From Rhododendron vialii (taxonomy: Eukaryota; Streptophyta; Magnoliopsida; Ericales; Ericaceae), in assembly GCF_030253575.1 (NCBI RefSeq), contig NC_080567.1, positions 31,570,501 through 31,634,500 on the forward strand: a DNA stretch of 64,000 nucleotides. The letters are read 5' to 3'. Under the pieces are notes generated by a model that had not been told where the DNA came from, did not search any database, and saw only the letters and a list, made by a program, of their open reading frames with translations. How positions within the stretch are numbered: position 1 is the stretch's first letter; each line of letters starts with the position of its first letter. Positions 1 to 10,069 of this stretch are shown here, piece by piece. The position numbers and the translations under genes are program-made.

Positions 1-361
1 TTTCAAACTTTAGAAAAAAAACCCAAAATAATTAAAACAAGTTGATTTATCTTGTTTATTTTATTTATTTGGTATTAAATTAAAATTTTTAAATTGGTCC
101 ATATTTTTCTACTTCATAGATTCCTCTTATGTAGAGAAACTAAAAGAAGTAATAATTTTTTTACCAAAATTAAAATTAAAAAAATTAGAAAAGACAAAAA
201 AAAAAAAAAAAAAAACTTTTGGCTAGCCCAAAATGTTGAACATGTATTTTCTATTGTTGATATTCATTGAACATATATCAACATGCGGTGTTTTGGTATA
301 TGTTTATTGCATTTTTTGGAATGAAAAAGAGGGTATAAAAGGCTAAAGACAAGAGATGAGG
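1..361. other. AT-rich intergenic DNA, no gene seen
   Basis: Very AT-rich sequence with homopolymer A runs near 197-215. I see no open frame, RNA gene or terminal repeat here. Confidence 0.6.
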
Positions 362-558
362 GCAAAATGGAAAATGAATCTTCACTTTTGGCTGACCTCA
401 CCATTTTCCGTCACCTTTAGTGACAGTTGACTAACGGCTGGGGGAATCTGCAGCCGACAAGTAAAGCAGAAGGGAGGTAAGTGCAATTTTTGAAACGCGA
501 GGGGAGGTGTCTGTCAATTTCAGAAACCTCAGGGGAGGTAAGTGAAATTTACCCTAGT
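362..558. repeat. Probable end of a DNA transposon with reiterated GGGGAGGT boxes
   Basis: The motif GGGGAGGT or GGGAGGTAAGTG recurs at about 473, 502 and 533, and the right edge reads as GTGAAATTTACCC. Such reiterated subterminal boxes beside a sharp terminus are typical of plant DNA transposon ends. The matching opposite end is not recognised in the window, so the superfamily is open. Confidence 0.35.
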
Positions 559-639
559 TATTATTTAACTTAGATTCTGTGTTTATTTTATATCCCGTGT
601 AATAAAAAGCATGATTAATTCTAGGGTTTCTTTCTTTTT

Positions 640-1200
640 ATTTTTAATAATGAGTGAATAGTTTTTCTGAGGTTTGGTTGCTGGGTAAAAGCGCGCCGCG
701 ACCCAATTAGGATTCGTCTTGCAATTTTCTGCACATTAATTTAATTAAATAAATTTAGTTGGTGAAAACTACGTCCGTTGGACAATCCAAGGCATTGCTA
801 GGGCTCATGTGAGCGAGAACAGCGGACCAAAACCTGTTCACCGCTGTGTACGGGACCGGCAACCTTAGGATTCGCATCCTTCAGAGTTTTCAATTCTCCC
901 TAAATTTAACCATTTTTTTAGAACATTGAAAAGCGAGTGGATTCTAATTGGGTAGCGAGCGCTGGATTCCCTACGACCGTGCCTCTCTTTTTAATCGTTT
1001 GAGCAACTTATCTGTTAGCATTAGTTAATTAATCAACTAAAAGACAAGGGGTGGCTACCTAAGAGCCCATTAAACTAGTTAAACCCGAGTTTTTAGTCGG
1101 CACACATCATCTCTGTGGATTCGACTCCGGACTTATCGGATATTGTGCTACATCGGTTTTAGCCCTACGCTTAGGGCAACCCATTAATTTAGGACTAAAA
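640..1200 (+). mobile_element. LTR-retrotransposon leader/LTR fragment (gypsy-like)
   Basis: The stretch contains a block reading CTGTGGATTCGACTCCGGAC at about 1113-1132. This resembles the end of the LTR and leader of many plant Ty3/gypsy elements, just before the primer-binding region. No primer-binding site or gag follows, because paralogous repeat DNA and then a solo LTR come next. Family assignment rests on remembered motif similarity only. Confidence 0.35.
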
Positions 1201-2192
1201 AATCGTCAAGCAATGGCCTAGCTAGGGCACCGTAAAATGGTGTTGCAACCTCTTCCAAGATCCAAAACTAAATGTAGCGGCTTCACATAATTCAGGTAAG
1301 TATGCCATTGTGGAGAGAGGGTGTTATGACATTGCGTAACGATGCACTGAATTGCTAAATATGTAACGACCCTGATTTTTGGTAAATAAAAAATTTCGTT
1401 AAATATTTAAATTTTATTTTAATTCCTTGGATTTGCTACTAAAAATTTCTTTTTAATTTTAATAATCCGTCATAATTAGATTTGAAACTTATAAAATTAT
1501 ATCTTTCATGCCGAGCAATCTAGTCATTTTCTAAAAACAAGTACGCTTATAAAAGCACTTGTATATTTCCTAACGAGTTAGATAAAATCTTGAAATTATA
1601 TTTCTTGGCTAGAAATCCTACTTGGCAAGTAGAACTAGCATCCAACCGATTAGTTGGTGGAACCGGACCACCGATTCACCTAGTTACAATTTCCTAACCC
1701 TAGATGGACCTTTTTGACCGTCTTTGAACCTTATGAAACCCTCCGAACCCTATTGAACCATTAGACTATAGGAGTAATCATTTTATTCCTATGTTTAGTC
1801 ATTTCACTTTACCTAGCATCATTACTTACCCTACCTATTGGATAATAAAGGCAAGGGAAAACTTTAACCTTTGGTCCATAAATGTTAGGGAAAATATTAT
1901 CCCTTGGACAATAGATTCCCATGACTAGTCATATCAAATTATTACCAATATTCCTTTACCCCTTAGTCCATAATTGTTAGGGGAATTTCTATCCCTTGGT
2001 TATTAGACCTTTGACTTGCCAAAATGCATGACAAGACAAGTCATACAAAGAATCTCATCATTTTGCTTCCAAAAGAAGCAAGACTAGCCATGCATGCATG
2101 CAACCCTAGGATTTTAGCCTTAAAAACCTAGTAAACCAAGACTTACTTTCCTAGACACACATATATATACTTGTACACATATATATATGTAC

Positions 2193-2195
<3 letters not shown>

Positions 2196-2257
<62 letters not shown>
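2196..2257. repeat. (GA)n microsatellite inside the solo LTR
   Basis: An uninterrupted GA dinucleotide tract of about 60 bp is followed by further GA/GT-rich sequence to about 2294. The repetitive Leu-Ser translations of its complement have no coding meaning. Confidence 0.95.
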
Positions 2258-2258
<1 letters not shown>

Positions 2259-2591
2259 CCGGATGGGGAGAGAGAGAGGGAGTGTGTGTGTGTGCAAATT
2301 ATGGACACTTACACAAGCTACTACTTGACAACCCATGACTAGACCACTTTAAGTATAATCCTAGCCAATGATGTTATTCTCTCTTACAAGCCAACCCATT
2401 CTAGGATTTGACAAGCCATGGAACCTTCATTATAACCTAGGATTTGGCCTATTATTGGATTGACATGTGAGGAAAGGCTAGGACTTTGACTAAGGTCTTG
2501 AAATGACAAGACTATGGAGCAAACCCATGGGGAAAAGAGAGGAGAGGGGGGGCCGGCCATATGGAGAGGTGAGGGAGCCAAGACTTGTGCC

Positions 2592-2600
2592 TATAAATAG
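2592..2600 (+). promoter_or_regulatory. TATA box of the solo LTR
   Basis: TATAAATAG sits about 1.2 kb into the LTR, preceded by CTTGTGCC and followed by a CT-rich stretch with no upstream ATG context. It is the best candidate for the U3/R promoter of this LTR. Confidence 0.6.
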
Positions 2601-2668
2601 CAAGCTCACTTCAAGCTCAACTCACACCTTCACTCCCTTGCTTTCATTCCTCTCCAAAAACCATTTCC

Positions 2669-3052
2669 ATTTCCAGACAGCTTACTGTCCTCCACAAATC
2701 TTCCCTTTTCTCCTGCTTAAAGTAGTTTTTGGAACCAACTCCCTTCGGAAAAGTTGTAGAGCACTTCGAAACCTTCAAGTTAGACCCAAGAACCATCCAA
2801 ATCGGTGAAGAAATGACAAAGATATTGGCATCCGAAGTTCAGTAAAAATCTCGGATTCCTATTTCCAGACAGCATACTGTCTTCTCCTTTATCACCATTT
2901 TTCTCCTACCTAAAGTAGTTTCTAGGATCAACTTCCTTCACGAAAGTCGTAGAGCACTTCGATAGCTTCAACTTCGACCCAAGAACGATCGTATTTGGCC
3001 AAATATTGACCAAGTTACTGCCATCCAAAGTTCGGTCCAGATTTGCAAGTTC
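2669..3052 (+). repeat. Two diverged 192-bp tandem modules in the LTR
   Basis: A module starting ATTTCCAGACAGC at 2669 recurs at 2860. Both copies contain CTAAAGTAGTTT-type and GTAGAGCACTTCGA boxes at matching offsets. The copies are clearly diverged, so this is an old internal duplication just downstream of the TATA box, probably in the transcribed part of the LTR. Confidence 0.75.
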
Positions 3053-3700
3053 ACCGCCCGTAGAAAATCTTCCAACTAGCTTATTCGGCCCCGACTAAGT
3101 TTCGGATCAAGGTAGATTTTCTCTACTCACTTCCCTAAGTATACGTAGAACCCTAGTCCAATAACTCTACGTATAGTATAGAATCTACGTTAGAAAGTAG
3201 CATGTTCTTGATTCAAAGTATCACTATCGTAGATAAGATTATCTATTGTTTGGTTTCAAGTAAATAAGCTTATCGTTTAAAATGCATAATTGTCAATAAG
3301 TTTATCTCACTAATGGAGGTATGAACATGTTGGATAAATGACTTTGTCTTAAATAAACATATGTTGTATTGAATTTCTCAAAAAGTAAGATATAACGATT
3401 TTCGAAGGATAAGATTTTAACGCTTGATTTGAAGTATTCATATTTTGATCTTTTCGAGCATGCTTAGTAATATTGAGTTGAATGATCTTGCTAGTGTAGT
3501 TTCAATAAATGATTTATGCTTATTTTTGTGAAAAGTTCTACCGCGGAGTCTATGCATGAAAACGTGACACGGAAATCGAAAAAGTTAGAAACATGACACC
3601 TAAGGTGTGGTTAACGAAAATGCGTGTTTTGAAAAGGTGAAATGTTTTGGAAACCGCAATGTGGCCGGACATGGTAGCCCATTGTGTGGTGTGTGTTTTG

Positions 3701-3898
3701 TGTGCCAATGGGAACCCGGTGCGGCGGAACCATTGTGAGGATACTCGGGAGACCGGAACGGCGGAACCGAGGTTGGGTGTGTGGCTTGGTTATCCGCGGT
3801 ACGGAGCCAGTGCAATCGTGTGCCAATGGAAACCCGGTGCGGCGGAACCATTGTGAGGATACTCGGGAACCCGGAACGGCGGAACCGAGGTTGGGTGT
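3701..3898 (+). repeat. 118-bp GC-rich tandem duplication in the LTR
   Basis: TGTGCCAATGG at 3701 recurs at 3819, and the following roughly 80 bp (CCGGTGCGGCGGAACCATTG and onward) are nearly identical in both copies. The GC content stands out against the surrounding AT-rich LTR. Confidence 0.85.
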
Positions 3899-4612
3899 GT
3901 TAAACAAATGATTTTCGAAAGATGGATTGATATGTGAAAATGGGGACACGGTCTACGATGAGTCGCGTAGGAGAAAACCCGAAAATCTTGGACACCAACG
4001 ATAGATGATTAACGAATGTGGATATGTCATTGTTAACTGTGTATATACGTATCATGTGGAAATTGATGCTTTATTATAGCCTTGTTTGTAAATTAAGGTT
4101 GGTGGGTAAGGATTTTCTATTGAGCGTTGTAGCTCACGGTGTTGCCTTTTTGGTGACCCTGACATATTATATGGGTGGCGACGCCGATATAATGTGTCAG
4201 ACTCCTTAGATGAACAGGATAAGATGTACACCGTGGAAGCTTTTGGAGCAGAGGAGCTTCTTGCTAGGATGGAAGAGCAAGCAGAGTAGTGTTAGGAACC
4301 CTAGTTTCCTTTCTTGTTGAATAAATGTACCCTTTCCTTATGATGTATTTATGATGTAATAATGAGCCAGGCTCTCTTTATTATATAATAAATGCCTCAT
4401 TTAACGTACCCAAAATTGGGGGCGTTACAAAATAAGTTGCAGATGGGATGCAAAACTTGTTGCTGAGTGTGAACAATTAGTTAAAATGTCATAACTTGTT
4501 GCCCAATATTGTTAATGGAAACACGGTCTCAATTCATGACCAACTCGGCCTAAGCTCGGCTTATTGATCTTTTGTTAAAGCTCAAACTTTCCATGACTTA
4601 ACATTTATAAAA

Positions 4613-5220
4613 AAAAAAAAAAAAAAAGCTCTAGGCACACCGGATCTCGGCTTTAACTCAACTCGTTTAAAGCTCAATGTAAACAGAAACTTTTTAAAAT
4701 AACCCCCCCTCTTTTCTTCTCTCTGTTAATAAAGAACTGATCACCTTTGCCCTGCTCCCATTTTGACTCCCAGATCATCGTCTCCCGCACAAGTAAGACT
4801 TCACTTAGTCAAACACCATCAAGCGTGTAATTTTCAAATGTTGGCAGATTCAAGATTGAATTAATCACCGCGCGATAAAAGTAGTCTTAGAGAAAGGACA
4901 GATGTTGAAATTCTCAAAAAACTTTAGACGCAAATGTGACGCAATTGGTAGATCATGGCGGAGCTAGTTGAACGAATAAGATATCGTTGCAATCACGGCG
5001 GAGCTAGTTGATGGGGGGCATGGGGCGGTGTGGCATGGGTCACTCTCGATTGAAAAAAATAATTATTCTATGACCACAAATTCATTCACATTCACATGGA
5101 AGTTCACACACACTATGCTTTCAGTACATGTGGACCCCACCAAAAAATGTGAATATAAGTGAGTGTGTATGATTCTATAATTATTGTTACTTAAAGACTC
5201 ATTGGAATGACGAAATGATT
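4613..5220. other. Non-coding, AT-rich; short duplicated boxes
   Basis: No gene seen. GGCGGAGCTAGTTGA occurs at about 4957 and again at about 5000. A degenerate inverted repeat around CATTCACATTCACATGG (about 5085) and GTGAATATAAGTGAGTG (about 5149) suggests a decayed MITE. Confidence 0.45.
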
Positions 5221-5458
5221 GGCTCCGTTCCGTAACTCAAAATAAGTACTTACTTTTTAAGAAGGCAATTTCAAACTCAAAAATAATGTGTTTACGCAAA
5301 TAATTTTCCTACCAATATGGATCTTGTTTGATAGATTCTATCAAAATCTTTATACAATGCAAAAAAATTTAAAAAATTATTTTTCATTTACATTATTTTT
5401 GAGTTTAAAAATATAAAATAAGCTGTTTATTTTTTAAAAAGATTTCTGGAACGGGACC
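5221..5458. mobile_element. Tourist-like MITE (family T240), copy 1
   Basis: The ends read GGCTCCGTTCC and GGAACGGGACC, with internal AAATAAGTACTTA-type subterminal repeats. Length is 238 bp, as in the copies at 17622, 36004 and 36771, which carry TAA or TTA target duplications. This copy has no intact duplication. Confidence 0.7.
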
Positions 5459-5617
5459 TGCAAGCAAGGGTTGAGCTAGTTAATTGGTGGGGCAGTGTGG
5501 CACGGGTCATCTTCGATTTAACAATACTAGTTTTATTACACTACTAGATTAAGCACTCAGCAGTATCCAAACAATTTAATTTTTCACAAGAATGATGCAA
5601 AATTAGTGTTATCGACG

Positions 5618-5930
5618 GGCGCGTGGGGCCCACCCCGGATATCGCATGAATGATCCGAGCCATTCAATAATTGTTTTAAAAAAAAAAATTCGACTAGACT
5701 TGTGAAAAATTAGTTTAATCCGATATATGTAAGTACTCGATCTAATCTTCTATTTTTTCCATTTAGATTATAGGATCTTGAAATCTGAATGAAAAAATGG
5801 AAGATTGGATTAACCACCTACACATATCAAATTGAGCTGATTTTTCACAAGCTCACTCAATTTTTAAAAAATCATTGAACGACTCAGATTATCCGTACGG
5901 AATCCAAAATGAGCCCTACATGCCCTTTAG
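5618..5930. mobile_element. Decayed terminal-inverted-repeat element
   Basis: The left edge GGGCGCGTGGGGCCCACCCC is mirrored on the right by GAGCCCTACATGCCC. Internal inverted pairs (TTGTGAAAAATTAG with TGATTTTTCACAAG) extend the fold. It is non-autonomous with no open frame; the superfamily is not determined. Confidence 0.6.
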
Positions 5931-6742
5931 TTCACCGTCAGTATGGTCACCGTCAGTAGCTTTACCATTATTGTTGTTACTCTAGTAGAGTAGATTTGGG
6001 TATGAGAAATTGATATTCGCGCTTTATTTTTTACTAATGACGTTTCAATTTTAACGTAAAGTTACTAATAACTACATGAACAAAGTGGAGCGCAAAAATC
6101 AGTTTCTTTAGGTATGGGCTGACTGCACAGTGCAGCCTCCTTTTTAGACTGCCCAGAAGCGATCTCCTTGTTTTTACGTGTTTCAAAATAGGGTACAGAC
6201 ACGAAGTGGGTACAAACACAAAGTAGGTTAGGATCAAAAGAGTACAAACACAGGGATATAAACACAACAGATATATTACTTAAGTCTGTCTTTACATCGG
6301 TGGAGGCCTCCTCCTTTTATAGGAGTAAAGAGAAGAATACGAACAATACACATATAATTGAACATAACTGTTTTTGGTTTTCTACTGACAATATTTCTTG
6401 ACTACAAACAAACTAGAAGGACGACTAGACTTATTACAAGGACGACTAAACTTATTACACCAATTATTGACTATGACATTTCATACAACTCACACCTGCT
6501 TAAAAAAGGAAGGACATGTACCTTACTACCGTATATTACATTACTCTTATTACATAGCATTTTTCTCTTCTCCATACATGAGGGGCAGTTGATATCTGTA
6601 CCAAGAGTCAATGACCACTGAACAATAGTAATAATAATTGTTGTTGTTATTATTGCCAATTTAATTTGCACCCTTATTTTCCACCTGTAATTGACAGGAC
6701 ACACCTACAGAAAAATTAGTCCTCTGATAATGGAAAATAAGA
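5931..6742 (-). mobile_element. AT-rich region with copia-like LTR remnant
   Basis: On the minus strand CTATAAAAGGAGG (about 6313-6325) is followed by sequence resembling that after CTATAAAAGGAGG at about 22270-22282. This suggests two relics of the same copia-type LTR. No termini, primer-binding site or coding region are visible, and the short open frames here are not supported as genes. Confidence 0.35.
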
Positions 6743-7551
6743 GGGCAAATTTTCGTAATCATCTCTCGAATTTTATGGTTGTCTCAATTTTGTCCCTCTA
6801 ATTTCAATTGCAATTAAATAAATCCTGTAGCTTGTTTTATGTTCTAAATTGGTAAAATCATTCACACTATGAATGAAACTAACGGAAAAATTGATTTTAG
6901 TTTCATGGCTATTTTGGGTACCCATTGAAAAGCCTTAGAGCTAAAAATTCATTATGACCATTTAAGATAAAATGATCAGAAAAATTAGATCTTGGCACCG
7001 ATTTAAACAGATTAAAAATTGAAACACTTGATTTTTTAACTATTTTTTTAATATATAAACGGTGTAAAAAATAAGTGTAATTTAGTAACTTTGCCCTAAT
7101 GGAGACAAAGAGAGGAGCGCCTTCAGAGAAAATTGTCACGGAAATCATCCTCCTTCCATAAAAACTGACAAGCGCTTGTGTTTTATCTTAAAATCATCCT
7201 CCTTCCATAAAATCATAATGGATTTTTACACTGTTTATATATTAAAAAATACAGTTAAAAAATTAAGTATTCCAATTTTCAATATGTTTGAATCGGTACC
7301 AAGATCTTATTTTTCTGATCATTTTATTTAAACGTTCATAATGGATTTTTGACTCTAAAGCCTTTCAATGGGCACCCTAAGAGAGCCCTGAAACTAAAAT
7401 CAATTTTTCTGTTAGTTTCATTCACGGTGTGAACGATTTTACCAATTTAGAACATAAAACAAACTACAGGGTTTATTTGGTTGCAATTGAAACTAGAGAG
7501 ACGAAATTGAGACAACCGTAAAATTAGAGAGACAACTACGAAAATTTGCCC
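6743..7551. mobile_element. MULE-type foldback element, 809 bp
   Basis: The left end GGGCAAATTTTCGTA is inverted at the right end (TACGAAAATTTGCCC). The inverted similarity continues inward for about 330 bp on each side, for example CCAATTTAGAACATAAAAC on the right matching GTTTTATGTTCTAAATTGG on the left. Flanks are AAAATAAGA (6734-6742) and AAAATAATA (7552-7560), an 8-of-9 match to the 9-bp duplication expected for Mutator-like elements. An asymmetric spacer of about 120 bp lies near 7080-7200. No transposase frame. Confidence 0.85.
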
Positions 7552-8247
7552 AAAATAATATGTTCACTCTCTTTCTATCCTCCTTTACTCCTTTTTCTAT
7601 TCTAGTTAAATTATCAACTTTTTTTTAATAGGCAACACAAGTTTTATTAAGAACACTTGATAAAGGGTACATCAAGTAGGGGGAGAGGGGGATGGGAATT
7701 CAACTAAGAGTTGGATGAAAAGAAAAAAATGATGGGTCAAAACCCATCAACACCCAAAGGGCCAGACCCCAAAAATAAATCTAGAAACCACATGGGCCTG
7801 ACCCAAAAAGAGCCAAAACAAACCCTAAGCCCAAATCTCTTCCAAACACTAGCAAAAGCACACACTGCTGCCGCCGCAACACATATCCTCCACCAACCCA
7901 AGCCGCCACCACCAACCACCTGAACCCCAGGCCCTCAAACCACACCAGCCGCCTCCTACCACACCAGTCGCCTCCAAGCACACACTACAAGAAAATCGGG
8001 ATCTACCAACGGTCAAAAGCGTTACTAAAAAACACAAAAAACGTTGCTAAAAGCAATACCAACGGTTCACCAACCGTTGCCCAAACCATTGCGAGATATC
8101 CGTTGGTGTAGATGTATAGCAACGGTTTTGACGAGCGTTTGCTAAAGGCAAGTTTTTTTTTTTAAATCTGGGGTAAAATATGACATGGCAGCCATGTGGC
8201 TTCCACATGTCGCCCACGTGGCACATAGAAGGCAACACAATAATTTT

Positions 8248-8320
8248 GCTCCTCCTGGGAATCGAACCCAGGACCTCGCGTATGCGCGCGCGAGTGCGAA
8301 CCAGCTGGGCTAGCCCAGCA
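8248..8320 (-). repeat. tRNA-like segment with A and B boxes inside the CACTA element
   Basis: On the minus strand TAGCCCAGCTGG (8312-8301) fits an RNA polymerase III A box and GGTTCGATTCC (8268-8258) is a perfect B box, spaced as in a tRNA. The B box lies in a T-arm-like stem (TCCTGGG/CCCAGGA). The acceptor stem and anticodon arm do not pair convincingly, so this is a tRNA-derived or tRNA-mimicking sequence rather than a functional tRNA gene. Confidence 0.6.
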
Positions 8321-8707
8321 CTTTATAATATTGAGGGCCTTTTAATATTTATACTATGCAAACCGGTTGAGCTAATTTATGTCATTAGAGTTTTATCGAT
8401 TTATTCTTAATCCAAGTTTTTAAATTCGGTTTATACTATACAAACACCTACTTTTTTTTTTCGATTGAAACCGTCTATTTTTTACATAGCAAAGATAGCT
8501 ACGCTTGTTTGGACAAATAAGCCAAAATGGCTTATTTTTTGTCCTTATTCAAATTTTTTTTGCATTTGTTAGTTTCTCGTCAATTTTTTTGAAATTATTG
8601 CTTTGTCATGACGAGAAGAATCTAAAAAGTAAAAAATTTCAATCAAAACTTAATTTTTTTGAATAAAAACAAAAAATAAGCTAATAAACTAATTTTTTCG
8701 TCTTTAT

Positions 8708-8890
8708 AGTCCGGTTTTTAGTAACGATTATGGAAAACCGTTGCTATAGTCCGGTTTTTAGTAATGGTTATGGAAAACCGTTGCTATAGTCCGGTTTTTA
8801 GTAACGGTTATGGAAAACCGTTGCTATAGTCTTGTAATCTAGTAACGGTTGCATGAAAACCGTTGCTATAGTCCTGTTTCTAGTAACGTT
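8708..8890. repeat. 40-bp subterminal tandem repeats of the CACTA element
   Basis: Three near-identical 40-bp units beginning TAGTCCGGTTTTTAGTAA and ending AAAACCGTTGC are followed by two diverged units. Each unit holds an inverted AACGGTT/AACCGTT pair, as expected for transposase-binding arrays. Confidence 0.85.
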
Positions 8891-9515
8891 TTGCAAACCG
8901 TTGTTAAACACCATCTATACCAACGGTTTTTTCAACCATAACTAAAAAAACCGTTGGGAAATTCCAAATTTCTTGTAGTGACACCACCACCTGCCCAAAC
9001 CACCACTAGCCGCCTCCACCCTTATCCGCAACTTATGGCCACCTCCACCCACCAAACAGACGACAAGCAAGTAATCCGACGCCAACGCAAACCCCGCGAG
9101 CAACTGGAACCTGAGAATAACCGCCAAGGAGACAGCGATTCAGTCCTCACAAATGATTTGGGAAGCTAGAAACTGAGCACTTCCATACCTGATCACCAAA
9201 ACTACCGCCGTGCCGACCACCACCTCCCTCAACCTTCCACGTCCAACCACCGGCCAAAAAGACCCACAGAGTTGTTCAGCAAAACCCACGCCCGTCCAGC
9301 AACGGAAAGCTTGGTGGGATCCATTCTACCTCAACACCTCTGGCCACCGTCGGATCCAAGCCGTTAGGACAACCGAACACCCCTAGATGTGGTGATCGAC
9401 GGAAACCAGAGTGGCAAGCAGGAGAGGCGAGGCAGAGAAGTCAAAACGGCGACAAGGAAAAATTGGTGAGAGAAAAAGATATCGATCTTGAGTTTGGGGA
9501 GAAAAAAGAAAGGAG

Positions 9516-9563
<48 letters not shown>

Positions 9564-9621
9564 GAGAGAAGGAAGGAGCCCCGGGGGAAGAGAGAGAGAG
9601 GGGGGAGAGAAGGAAGGAGCC

Positions 9622-9661
<40 letters not shown>

Positions 9662-9797
9662 AGGGAAGAGGGCACCTCTCCCAGGTGGCGGCAACTGAGA
9701 CTAGGTCAAGGGTTCTGGTTTTTTAGAAAGAGAGAGAGAGAATGTGTGTTTCCTGTTAAATTATCAAGTTATAGTTGTTCTACATTCATTTTTTATA

Positions 9798-10069
9798 CTC
9801 CTTCCGTCCCTTCTTTAGAGTCCATTATTTCATTTTGGGTTGTCCCTTAACAAGTGTCCATTTTATAAAGTTAGGGGGGTAAAAGTTAGTGCATTGTCTA
9901 TTTTGGCCCTAAAAGTAGATTCCATTTTGAAAAGTTAGTGAGTAAAAGTGTAATAATGATGGGTAAGTAGGGAAAGTGGAGGAAAAAATTGATGTGAAAG
10001 ATGTAATGATGATGTCTTTTTAATAAATTGGAGTTCCGAAGCAAGACACTTAAAAAGGGACGGAGGGAG
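9798..10069. mobile_element. Stowaway MITE (family S272), copy 1
   Basis: The ends CTCCTTCCGTCCC and GGGACGGAGGGAG are flanked by TA on both sides. Internal markers (AAGTGTCCATTTTATAAAG, AGTGTAATAATGATGGGTAAG) are shared with the copies at 16470-16741 and 19898-20168. Length 272 bp. Confidence 0.93.

Larger units (their letters stand above)
1362..4429 (+). mobile_element. Solo LTR of a large LTR retrotransposon, 3,068 bp
   Basis: The element begins TGTAACG and ends CGTTACA, the TG...CA structure of an LTR. It is flanked by a perfect 5-bp duplication AAATA at 1357-1361 and 4430-4434. A TATA box at 2592 sets the transcription direction as plus. No gag-pol frame, primer-binding site or polypurine tract lies inside, so this is a single LTR left by recombination rather than a full element. 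The TGTAACG start and large size fit plant Ty3/gypsy LTRs. The paralogous empty site near 18228-18232 supports both ends. Short open frames inside are not genes. Confidence 0.9.
1212..4612. repeat. Paralogous block Y, split by the solo LTR
   Basis: Positions 1212-1361 joined to 4430-4612 match 18083-18417 along their length. Shared landmarks include AAGTATGCCATTGTGGAGAG and GGGATGCAAAACTTGT. The two halves are continuous in the 18-kb copy and separated here by the LTR at 1362-4429, so the 18-kb copy preserves the empty site. No coding frame is seen in the block. Confidence 0.8.
7983..8980. mobile_element. Non-autonomous CACTA element, 998 bp
   Basis: The ends are CACTACAAGAAAATC and its inverse ...TTTCTTGTAGTG, the hallmark of plant CACTA (En/Spm) transposons. 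It is flanked by the 3-bp duplication ACA at 7980-7982 and 8981-8983. Many copies of an AACGGTT/AACCGTT box are clustered near both ends, as expected for subterminal transposase-binding repeats. There is no transposase. It sits inside the retroposon 7618-9754 and is therefore younger. It carries a tRNA-like segment and part of a Tourist-type MITE (about 8505-8703). Confidence 0.92.
7618..9754 (-). mobile_element. Poly(A) retroposon (LINE-like), interrupted by a CACTA element
   Basis: On the minus strand the element ends with AATAAAACTTGTGTTGCC and a poly(A) tract (poly-T at 7619-7626). Its other end lies beyond CT-rich leader DNA at about 9520-9745. A 13-bp direct repeat GTTAAATTATCAA flanks it at 7605-7617 and 9755-9767, the signature of target-primed retrotransposition. 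Subtracting the inserted CACTA element leaves about 1.1 kb, rich in GGTGG/CCACC-type sequence reminiscent of plant LINE leaders. No reverse transcriptase is encoded, so it is an internally deleted LINE or a non-autonomous retroposon. Open frames here are repeat artefacts. Confidence 0.8.

Noticed and set aside
2120..2336. Ser/Leu-rich minus-strand open frames
   Set aside because: They are translations of the (GA)n microsatellite inside the solo LTR.
3600..3949. Pro/Arg-rich frames on both strands near 3.7 kb
   Set aside because: They span the 118-bp tandem duplication within the LTR and lack any family resemblance.
7711..8037. Pro-rich (plus) and Gly/Trp/Val-rich (minus) frames
   Set aside because: They run through the retroposon and into the CACTA terminus, so they cannot be genuine genes.
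8248..8320. Functional tRNA gene
   Set aside because: A and B boxes are present, but the acceptor stem does not pair and no sensible anticodon loop is found.
9364..9850. Arg/Glu- and Ser/Leu-rich open frames on both strands
   Set aside because: They come from GA/CT tracts in the retroposon leader; no conserved domain.
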